NCBI GenBank assembly: GCA_011524535.1
Contig: WTKD01000003.1
Span: forward strand, 1 to 64,000
Source: Spirochaetaceae bacterium
GTDB lineage: Bacteria > Spirochaetota > Spirochaetia > WTKD01
Reading direction: 5' to 3'
Length of the DNA stretch: 64,000 nucleotides
Part shown: positions 35,833 to 43,454 of the stretch, piece after piece
Layout of the letters: each line of letters begins with the position of its first letter
Numbering within the stretch: position 1 is the first letter of the stretch
Program-made: the position numbers and the translations under genes
The notes under the pieces: model-generated
Seen by the model: the letters and a program-made list of their open reading frames with translations, nothing else
The model's database searches: none
Told to the model about the DNA's origin: nothing

Positions 35833-37972
35833 ATATGTCACCTACTTTGATGTCATGGAATCGATCTACTCCAATTCCACACTCATACCCGTTTTGAACT
35901 TCTTTTGCGTCGTTTTTCATACGTTTCATGGAAGAAATTTTACCAGCATGTATTTCTATTCCCTCTCGATATATTCGGATAAGTGAATTGCTAGTTACCT
36001 TTCCCTCCGTTACAAAACAACCAGCGATGATTCCGATTTTTGGAATTTTGAAGGTGTCGCGAACCTCAACTTTACCAGTTATTTCCTCATACGTTTCCGG
36101 TGCGACCATACCCTTCATCGCGGCATCAATACGCTCTATGGCTTCATAAATGATGTTAAACCTGAGTATGGTAACGCCCTCTTTGTCGGCTAGGTGTTGT
36201 AGTTTTCCGCCTGCATTTACATGAAATCCAAGAAGTATGGCATTTGAGACAGAAGCAGCCATAACATCGGTTTCATTTATTGCTCCTGGACCAGCATGAA
36301 CTATTACAATGCGTATGTTTTGATGCGAAAGCTTAAGAAGGCTTGCTTGGAGGGCTTCAACAGAACCTTGGGTATCGGCTTTTATAATGAGCTTCAATTC
36401 ACGTTGTTCATTTTCCTGAATGCTTTCATAGAGGCTATCGAGTGAAACAGTTGTTTTCTTTCCCTGTAAGGAATCGACACGCTTTCTCATGTTTCGTTGT
36501 TCACTGATTTGCTTTGCCAGTTTTTCTGTGGGAGAAACCTGAAAAAAATCGCCAGGTTCGGGTATGCTGTCAAAGCCAAAAACTTGAACAACGGAAGAAG
36601 GTCCAGCATGAGTCAATTTTGTCGATCTGTCATCGAGTATGGTTCTAATTTTGCCATAAGATGCACCAACCACAAATGAATCTCCGACCGATAAGACACC
36701 TCGTTGAACAAGGAGGGTCGAGAGTCTTCCTAGTCCCGGATTTATCGTGGACTCTAGAATAATTCCTTCTGCACGTCCCTTTGTACGGGCTTTTAATTCT
36801 AATAATTCTGCCTGCAAGAGCACCGCGTCGAGCAGTTTATCTACACCTTCACCCGTTTTTGCTGAGATAGGAATAAGCATTATTTGACCACCCCATTCTT
36901 CTACAATCAGGTTATGGGTAGAAAGGTCTGTTTTTATTTTTTCTATATTGTTTTCGGGAAGATCTATCTTTGTAACAGCCACTACGATGGGAACCTTGGC
37001 GTCAAGCGCATAATTCAAGGCTTCGACAGTTTGAGGCATGACACCATCATCGGCTGCAACGACTAGAATAACAACATCGGTGACTTGCGCTCCCCGTGCT
37101 CTCATCAAAGTAAATGCTTCGTGACCGGGTGTGTCTATAAAAGTTATGATTCCTTTTTCTGTTGTGACCTGATATGCGCCGATGTGTTGGGTAATTGCTC
37201 CAGCCTCACCTTCGGTTATGTTTGAATTTCTTAGATAATCGAGGAGTGTTGTTTTTCCATGATCTACGTGTCCCATAACCGTAACAACGGGTGGGCGAGG
37301 ATGAAGATCTTCTTCGGAGTAAGTCTCTTCTTCGATTGTTTTTTCTTCAAAATCACTAACAATTTTCACCGTACTTTTGAATTCGCCAACCAAGAGCTCC
37401 ACAGTTTCTGAATCGAGATGGTCATTGATGGTAACCATCATTCCCATGCCCATCAATTTTTTTATAAGCTCGGAAGCCTTTAGATTCATTTTTTTTGCAA
37501 GGTTAGATACGGTAATACCTTCGGCAAGAATTTCTATCACGGCTGGAATAGGGTTTTTCTTAACCAATACAGGTTCTTGTTTTTTTTGCTTTATTTCACG
37601 TTCGTGCTGCTTTTTTTTGACAAAAACTTTTTGAGTAGTTTTTTTTACAAAACGCTTTGGTTTTCGCTGCGGAGTTGGGCTGGTGGAGGGTTCTACATTG
37701 ACCCTCTTTATTATTTCTGCCTCTTTGACCGGTGAGGCTGACCCTCTAGTGCGAGTAGAATTATTATTGGTTTGATTGGATTTTTTCGATGTCTGTGACA
37801 AACGCTCTGGAGCCTTAGGTTTTTTTTCGGAAGGACTTTTCTCTTTTGTCTTTTTTTCAGGAATCGCTGCTGCGGGTTTTTTTTTGAGAAATATCTTTAT
37901 TTTTTTCGTAGGTTTGCCATCTGGCTTTGGCTGCTTTTTTATTAATGTTGCCTTTGGCTTTTGTTCATCCAA
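35801..37972 (-). CDS. infB: Translation initiation factor IF-2
   Basis: GTPase that brings initiator tRNA to the ribosome, 723 residues. The first 130 are a lysine/proline-rich low-complexity tail, then a small IF2-N helical domain (VSNLAKKMNLKASELIKKLMGMG). The G domain has G1 GHVDHGKTT (about 231-239), G3 DTPGHEAF (about 277-284), and G4 reading TKID (VAVTKIDLPENN) where NKxD is usual. Domains II-IV follow, including the C-terminal tRNA-binding barrel. It follows nusA by 10 bases. Confidence 0.96.
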   Translation of the reverse strand: MDEQKPKATLIKKQPKPDGKPTKKIKIFLKKKPAAAIPEKKTKEKSPSEKKPKAPERLSQTSKKSNQTNNNSTRTRGSASPVKEAEIIKRVNVEPSTSPTPQRKPKRFVKKTTQKVFVKKKQHEREIKQKKQEPVLVKKNPIPAVIEILAEGITVSNLAKKMNLKASELIKKLMGMGMMVTINDHLDSETVELLVGEFKSTVKIVSDFEEKTIEEETYSEEDLHPRPPVVTVMGHVDHGKTTLLDYLRNSNITEGEAGAITQHIGAYQVTTEKGIITFIDTPGHEAFTLMRARGAQVTDVVILVVAADDGVMPQTVEALNYALDAKVPIVVAVTKIDLPENNIEKIKTDLSTHNLIVEEWGGQIMLIPISAKTGEGVDKLLDAVLLQAELLELKARTKGRAEGIILESTINPGLGRLSTLLVQRGVLSVGDSFVVGASYGKIRTILDDRSTKLTHAGPSSVVQVFGFDSIPEPGDFFQVSPTEKLAKQISEQRNMRKRVDSLQGKKTTVSLDSLYESIQENEQRELKLIIKADTQGSVEALQASLLKLSHQNIRIVIVHAGPGAINETDVMAASVSNAILLGFHVNAGGKLQHLADKEGVTILRFNIIYEAIERIDAAMKGMVAPETYEEITGKVEVRDTFKIPKIGIIAGCFVTEGKVTSNSLIRIYREGIEIHAGKISSMKRMKNDAKEVQNGYECGIGVDRFHDIKVGDIYEAYEVRERK

Positions 37973-37982
37973 CTCCGTACCC

Positions 37983-39515
37983 CTACTCCTCGTCTACCAC
38001 GTTCACACTTTCTTCGATGATCTGTTTTAATTCAGCAAATTCATCTTCAGTGAGTTTTGCATTCTCTTTCAGCTCTTGGTCAGAAGTACTTATCAAATCG
38101 ACGATATATTTAAATCCTGATTGCGTTAGTTTTTCCAAAACGGCGGTATCGATGTTCGGTAATTTGTCCACAGTCAAGTCTTCTGAATCTTCTTCATCAT
38201 CGCTTGCAGCCTCTTCGCTGAGCTCTGAATCTAAGACTTCTATGCCTTCTCGTATAATACCTTCGAGAGTTTGGGCATCAGCTTCGGTAAAGCCTTTCAA
38301 TGCCCGTATAGTGGTTGAATCTAGAGAGACCAAGTCCTCAATACGCGTTATATTGTTTGCTCTCAATAGCGAAACTAGATCATCGGTTATGTTTGGAAGT
38401 TCCGAAACATCACTAATTTCTTCTTCTGAAATTTCAGAAAATAAGGAAGAGGCGGTCAGACTTGATGTAGAACTTATATCCATTTCTTCGAATTGGGCTT
38501 CCGTTTTTACATCAAGATTCCAATCCGTGAGTCTGCTTGTGAGTCTCACATTGAGTCCCATTTTTCCTATACACAAAGAAAGTTGGCTTTCGGGGACAAC
38601 CACCAAGGCTTGTTTGGCTTCTTCGTTTGTCAATATTATATTTTTTACTGTTGCAGGTGCTAGTGAATTTTTTATCAATTCTCTCGGGTCCGGGCTATAT
38701 TTGATAATATCAATTTTCTCTCCCTCGAGTTCGCGAATAACAGACAATATCCTAACTCCACGCACGCCAACACAAGCCCCAACGGGGTCTACTTCGCTTC
38801 TGTTGGAACGAACTATGACCTTGGTCCTGTATCCGGGTTCCCTGGTTACTTTTAGGATTTCCAGCGTTCTATCAAAAATTTCTGGAACTTCAAATTCAAA
38901 TATACGTTTTACAAATTCAGGATGGGTACGTGAAAGAACTATTTGCAGCTCGGATTGAGCACGTTCAACTTTGTATATAAGAGCTTTTATTCGATCACCC
39001 TGACGATAAGATTCACGAGGTGACTGAAATCGCTTTGGTAAAATACCTTCTACATTCCCAAGATCAATAAAGATGGCGCCTTTTTTTTCTCTCTGGTAAT
39101 ACCCGACTACCATGGCGCCTATTTTTTCCTTATATTCTGAAAACAAGGCATCGTGTTGGATGTCACGGAGCGTTTGTTTTGCATTTTGTTTTGCGGTTTG
39201 AATGGCAAGTCTGCCAAATAGTTTTGGATCTATCTCGATCAATAAATGATCCCCGAGTTCACACTCGTTATCTAGTTTTAATGCTTCCTCTAAAGATATT
39301 TCCAAAGAATCGTCTTCAACTATTTCAACTATTTTTTTTTGCGCAAAAAGCTCTACGTTTGTTTCCGAAAAACGAATTACCGCATTTTCATCGGTGCCAA
39401 ACGTTTTTTTGTAAGCAACAAGAAGAGCACGCTCCACGGTCTTTTGTATTAGCTCCTGTGAAACTCCCTGATCGCTCACCAGCTCTGAGATGGCTTCGGT
39501 TAAACTATGTGTCAT
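37983..39515 (-). CDS. nusA: Transcription termination/antitermination factor NusA
   Basis: The 510-residue protein has the NusA N-terminal polymerase-binding domain (1-125), an S1 domain (KIGAMVVGYYQREKKGAIFIDLG, about 133-200), KH1 with RTKVIVRSNRSEVDPVGACVGVRGVRI (about 230-256) and KH2 (PESQLSLCIGKMGLNVRLTSRLTDW, about 305-330). Two helix-hairpin-helix repeats separated by an acidic linker (SEEAASDDEEDSEDL) form the C-terminus. An AAGGA site precedes the ATG. It is followed by infB. The usual upstream partner rimP is missing, and a comF-like gene lies there instead. Confidence 0.95.
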   Translation of the reverse strand: MTHSLTEAISELVSDQGVSQELIQKTVERALLVAYKKTFGTDENAVIRFSETNVELFAQKKIVEIVEDDSLEISLEEALKLDNECELGDHLLIEIDPKLFGRLAIQTAKQNAKQTLRDIQHDALFSEYKEKIGAMVVGYYQREKKGAIFIDLGNVEGILPKRFQSPRESYRQGDRIKALIYKVERAQSELQIVLSRTHPEFVKRIFEFEVPEIFDRTLEILKVTREPGYRTKVIVRSNRSEVDPVGACVGVRGVRILSVIRELEGEKIDIIKYSPDPRELIKNSLAPATVKNIILTNEEAKQALVVVPESQLSLCIGKMGLNVRLTSRLTDWNLDVKTEAQFEEMDISSTSSLTASSLFSEISEEEISDVSELPNITDDLVSLLRANNITRIEDLVSLDSTTIRALKGFTEADAQTLEGIIREGIEVLDSELSEEAASDDEEDSEDLTVDKLPNIDTAVLEKLTQSGFKYIVDLISTSDQELKENAKLTEDEFAELKQIIEESVNVVDEE

Positions 39516-39557
39516 GTAGCATCCTTACAGATACTCTATCTCAGCACTGGGTCACTG

Positions 39558-40250
39558 TCAATAATTTGTAGTTTTGGCGATACAGATCACAATGCAGGTT
39601 CTTACACCGTATTCCTTTAACAAGGATGCACAGGTATTTACGGTTGCCCCTGTGGTACAGACATCGTCGAGGATTATAACGGTTGGATGAGATCCTAATT
39701 GCGATTGAATTGAGGAATATATGTACAATTTATTTTGCAATGCTTTTTGCCTACCGACATAATCAAGCTTTTTTTGTGATAAACCTCTTTTCCTTCCTAT
39801 ACATGGCATAATTTTGGATCCGAATTTTTTTTCTAAGACACGCGCAATGAGAAGTACAGGGTCGAAACCTCTCTTTTTTTTGTTGTCTGGAAGACATGGC
39901 ACGGGGATTACCGGATAAACTCCTCCGATACCTTGCATTTCGGTGTTTATAAATCCCGCAAATAAATGAGATAGATCTCGTCTTCCCGTTTTCTTAAATG
40001 TGTATACGATTTCTGATAAAGGAAGCTCAAAGAAGAAGGTAGAGTGCAACGTATCTACGGGTATTTCTTTTTCAGTACATCTCCAACATATTTCTTTTGG
40101 TGTTACTGCTATGTTTCCGCATCTGTGGCAGTAATTTCCGTTGGTGAAAGGTAGCGATTCCCAGCAATTATTACACAGTTCCCAGGAATTATTCTCTTGT
40201 ATTGGTATTCTTCCGCATCCCGCACAGGGTTGATGAAAAAAATGCGTCAA
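39558..40250 (-). CDS. ComF-family phosphoribosyltransferase-like protein
   Basis: The 230-residue protein has N-terminal zinc-type cysteine pairs (CAGCGRIP, LCNNCWESL, YCHRCG, ICWRC within the first 65 residues) and a C-terminal phosphoribosyltransferase domain with the PRPP loop VIILDDVCTTGATV (about 193-206). ComF proteins act in DNA uptake in naturally competent bacteria, but many spirochaetes and others carry them without known competence. The start codon is TTG. A TATACT box lies 18 bases upstream. It sits between mutS and nusA. Confidence 0.88.
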   Translation of the reverse strand: MTHFFHQPCAGCGRIPIQENNSWELCNNCWESLPFTNGNYCHRCGNIAVTPKEICWRCTEKEIPVDTLHSTFFFELPLSEIVYTFKKTGRRDLSHLFAGFINTEMQGIGGVYPVIPVPCLPDNKKKRGFDPVLLIARVLEKKFGSKIMPCIGRKRGLSQKKLDYVGRQKALQNKLYIYSSIQSQLGSHPTVIILDDVCTTGATVNTCASLLKEYGVRTCIVICIAKTTNY

Positions 40251-40324
40251 GATGTATTCTCTTTGCTCAGTATATGATCCATATGCTGAATAAACAGTGT
40301 AATTGGAAGTTATAATTGACTTTA

Positions 40325-42889
40325 TTATTCGAGGTAGGAATTTTTTAAATGAATGACATATTCTAGGGCATCTAGAGGACTCATTGCGTTTGGTTCGATA
40401 GATGCCAGGTCATCGAAGAGTTTCTGTTTTTTTACATCAAGCTGATTGTTTTCGTTTTGTTTTTGCTGAAGTTCCGTAATTATTTCCTTTTGTGAAATAG
40501 TTTTTTCGAATTTATCTGCAGAAGTTGGTGTATTTTGATTGGCAAGGAGTATGTCTAATTTTTTCTGTGCATACGTGAGGACTTTTTTTGGTAATCCCGC
40601 CATGCGAGCTACTTCTATGCCAAACGAATGTGGAATGATTCCTTGACTTATTTTTCTCAAGAATTCCAATTCTCCCCCATTACGAAAAGCTTGTAAAGAA
40701 AAGAAACGTACATTGTTGTGTTGCAATGCGGCGAAATCGTGAAAATGGGTTGCAAACAAACAAAATGTATTGCTAGTCTCCAGAATATACTGAACAATAG
40801 CCCAGGCTATTGCAAATCCATCCAGACTACTGGTTCCTCGCCCAATTTCATCAAATACTACAAAGCTCTTTGGACTGATGTGGCGAAGTATATAGGCTGT
40901 TTCTAGCATTTCCAACAAGAATGTTGACTCACCTCTTGTGATGTTGTCGGCGGCACCCATACGACAAAATAATGCATCACGAAGAGGTATGTCTGCCCTT
41001 GTGGCGGGCACATAGGACCCTATATGAGCAAGCAATATGATCAGTGCATTCTGGCGCAAAAAGGTAGATTTCCCCGCCATATTTGGCCCAGTGATGATAT
41101 GTAGATTTGAATCCTCGGTAAGCAAGAGGTCATTTGGAACAAATGCGGTGTGGTGTAGATGCGTTTCAAGTAGCGGATGTCTGCCATTGACTATCTCGAG
41201 TGAAGCCCCAGTGTGAAGCGTTGGACAGACGAAATTCTGTTGTTCGGCTACGGTCGCCAATGCTTGTATGAAATCCACATATGCAATTTCATGTGATAAA
41301 GAAGTTATATCAGCCGTTCGCGCAATGACTTCTTGTAATAGTTCTGCCAATACTATAGCTTCGAGCTGTTCAATTTTTTCTTCTGTTAGTATTTTTTTTG
41401 TTTCTAATTCTTGAAGATGGCGGGTTGTATAGCGAAAAACTTCCTTTAGCTGTTGCCTGAGTATAAATTCTTGTGGAATAGCGCTAGTTTTTGACTGTCT
41501 AATCTCAATAAAATGCCCGAGTACACGATTGTACCCAAGTTTCACCGCGCCTCCCAATTCATTGTTTTTTGAGATATCTTGGATATAGATATCTAGTAAT
41601 TGCTGATGTTCTTGTTTCAAAGTGTACAGACTATCTAGTTCCTTGTTGAAATGGGGACGTATATTGCGTGAAGATTCATTGCTTGGTTCTAAAGCACGAT
41701 AGAGCATCTGAAATAGTCGGTGTATGGCCTCTGTATCCAATATTTCCTGAAAATTCCAAGGATGCATGACCAGCAAGGTGCATATGTCCAGAGCATATTT
41801 CAAGGAATGTAATAACATAATAAGGAGATGCTGTGATCCCTTACCTACCGAGCAGCGTGCTGTAATTCTTTGAATATCTTTTACCTGTTTAAGGTATTCA
41901 GAACATTGTTTTCTTATTTCAGAATTTGAAAAAAAATTGGTCACATGGGCTTGTCTGATTTCAATTTCTTCTTGGTCTGCCAGTGGCTGGCTTAGAGATT
42001 CTTTCAAAAATCTCATACCCATGGGCGTATGACATTTATTTAGGAGTTTGTACAAAGAGATATCTGTATGGGCATCGATGACTTGCAGCTCTTCCAACGT
42101 TTTTTTGTCGATACGAAGGCGTGATTGTTCATTATCGTGAAGTTCCAACTGCTGTATATGCGAGCATGAGCCAAGTGCTAAACGTCGTATATATCGAAAA
42201 AAGCCCGCAATAACAAGAATTCGAGGGTCTTCTTTTTCTAAGCCATACCCTTTTAGGCTGGAAACAGAAAATTGTTCACATATTTCTTCGAATGCCATGG
42301 GTGATTCAAATAGCCAAGAATCGGCATTGTGCAATGTATAGGACGTGTTTTGTGACGAAAACCATTCGTACAAGGACTCATCGAGAATCAATTCTCGGGG
42401 TTCTATTTTTGACAGTTCGGCTTGTATATCGTGTAATGAGTAATTTTGAGGAAATATCTGTGCATGTATTGTTGTGGTCGAGATATCTGCCCAGGAAAAT
42501 AGAAAACGCCCCCTTTTTTGAAGCAATAATCCGAGATAATTATATTCGCTGGGGTTGAGAAAGATACCGTTCGTTATGGCTCCAGGGGTCAACACTTCTG
42601 TGACCTTTCTTTCAACAAGTTTTACATCCTTATTGGGCTGTGAAACTTGATCGCAAATGGCTACGGAATGTCCTGCTTTTACCAATTGATCAACGTATTT
42701 TTCCATTGCACGTACAGGCACTCCGCACATAGGAATTCCTTGACGTTGAGTGAGTGTTAATAAAAGCGTTTTCGATGCGACTTTTGCATCTTCAAAAAAG
42801 AATTCATAAAAATCACCCAATTGAAATAATAGGAGTTGTGATGGATGTTCCTTTTTTATTTGGTCATATTGCCTAATTAGAGGAGTCAT
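40325..42889 (-). CDS. mutS: DNA mismatch repair protein MutS
   Basis: Mismatch-recognition ATPase, 854 residues. The mismatch-binding motif is near the N-terminus (LLFQLGDFYEFFFEDA, with the intercalating phenylalanine of G-D-F-Y-E-F). Walker A is ITGPNMAGKSTFLRQ (about 603-617), Walker B VVFDEIGRGTSSLDG (about 681-695), then FATHFHD. It begins inside the 3' end of skp (17-base overlap), matching the skp-mutS neighbourhood of Treponema. No mutL is present in the window. Confidence 0.97.
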   Translation of the reverse strand: MTPLIRQYDQIKKEHPSQLLLFQLGDFYEFFFEDAKVASKTLLLTLTQRQGIPMCGVPVRAMEKYVDQLVKAGHSVAICDQVSQPNKDVKLVERKVTEVLTPGAITNGIFLNPSEYNYLGLLLQKRGRFLFSWADISTTTIHAQIFPQNYSLHDIQAELSKIEPRELILDESLYEWFSSQNTSYTLHNADSWLFESPMAFEEICEQFSVSSLKGYGLEKEDPRILVIAGFFRYIRRLALGSCSHIQQLELHDNEQSRLRIDKKTLEELQVIDAHTDISLYKLLNKCHTPMGMRFLKESLSQPLADQEEIEIRQAHVTNFFSNSEIRKQCSEYLKQVKDIQRITARCSVGKGSQHLLIMLLHSLKYALDICTLLVMHPWNFQEILDTEAIHRLFQMLYRALEPSNESSRNIRPHFNKELDSLYTLKQEHQQLLDIYIQDISKNNELGGAVKLGYNRVLGHFIEIRQSKTSAIPQEFILRQQLKEVFRYTTRHLQELETKKILTEEKIEQLEAIVLAELLQEVIARTADITSLSHEIAYVDFIQALATVAEQQNFVCPTLHTGASLEIVNGRHPLLETHLHHTAFVPNDLLLTEDSNLHIITGPNMAGKSTFLRQNALIILLAHIGSYVPATRADIPLRDALFCRMGAADNITRGESTFLLEMLETAYILRHISPKSFVVFDEIGRGTSSLDGFAIAWAIVQYILETSNTFCLFATHFHDFAALQHNNVRFFSLQAFRNGGELEFLRKISQGIIPHSFGIEVARMAGLPKKVLTYAQKKLDILLANQNTPTSADKFEKTISQKEIITELQQKQNENNQLDVKKQKLFDDLASIEPNAMSPLDALEYVIHLKNSYLE

Positions 42890-43427
42890 CGAAAGAATTA
42901 GAGTTCTGAGCTCTTTGACGATTTTCCACGAGGTGCTTTACTATTAAATCACTAATATCAACCTGTGCAGACCACCATTGTAAACCAGCAGTATCTTTCC
43001 GTAAAACAAGAGTATATCCATTTTGTTCGCTTACAACACGGATCGACTCTTGTAGATTCCTGTAGAAATCATCAGATAGGAGTTTTTTCTGCGCTTCGTT
43101 TATTTCATTTTTATACTGCGCATTTAGAGATTGACTATATTCTGTAATACGCTTTATTTCGGCGTCTAATCGGGCAACCTCCGATCTGTTTCCTGCCTGC
43201 TGTTCTTCAAAACGCTTTCTTTGTAAATCTGATGACCTGTTTCTAAGAACTTCCAGTTCTTGGGAAAATTTCTTTTCTTTTTCCTCAACTTCGCGAAGTT
43301 CTGCGGTCTCTCTGTAAAAGAACGTGAAAATTTTTGAAATATCCACAACCGCCACAGTGGTAAATTGTTGTGCAATAATGACCGGTTGTAGTGCCAATAA
43401 AAGAATAGGTAGTAATTTGTATTTCAT
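42873..43427 (-). CDS. skp: OmpH/Skp-family periplasmic chaperone
   Basis: Escorts unfolded outer-membrane proteins to BamA. The 184-residue protein has a signal peptide (MKYKLLPILLLALQPVIIAQQ), then the family opening FTTVAVVDISKIFTFF and a long charged coiled coil (about 45-125) forming the chaperone tentacles. A GAGGTG site precedes the ATG. It is directly downstream of bamA, the conserved position. Confidence 0.88.
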   Translation of the reverse strand: MKYKLLPILLLALQPVIIAQQFTTVAVVDISKIFTFFYRETAELREVEEKEKKFSQELEVLRNRSSDLQRKRFEEQQAGNRSEVARLDAEIKRITEYSQSLNAQYKNEINEAQKKLLSDDFYRNLQESIRVVSEQNGYTLVLRKDTAGLQWWSAQVDISDLIVKHLVENRQRAQNSNSFDDSSN

Positions 43428-43454
43428 AGAATCACCTCAAAATAGCATTTGCTG

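Noticed and set aside
37927-38958. 343-codon plus-strand ORF rich in serine
   Set aside because: It lies wholly opposite nusA and the infB start, and its Ser-rich composition is typical of an antisense shadow; it has no domain or start signal.
40248-40275. comF-like gene as leaderless
   Set aside because: Its TATACT box is 18 bases before a TTG start, which gives a short but real leader.
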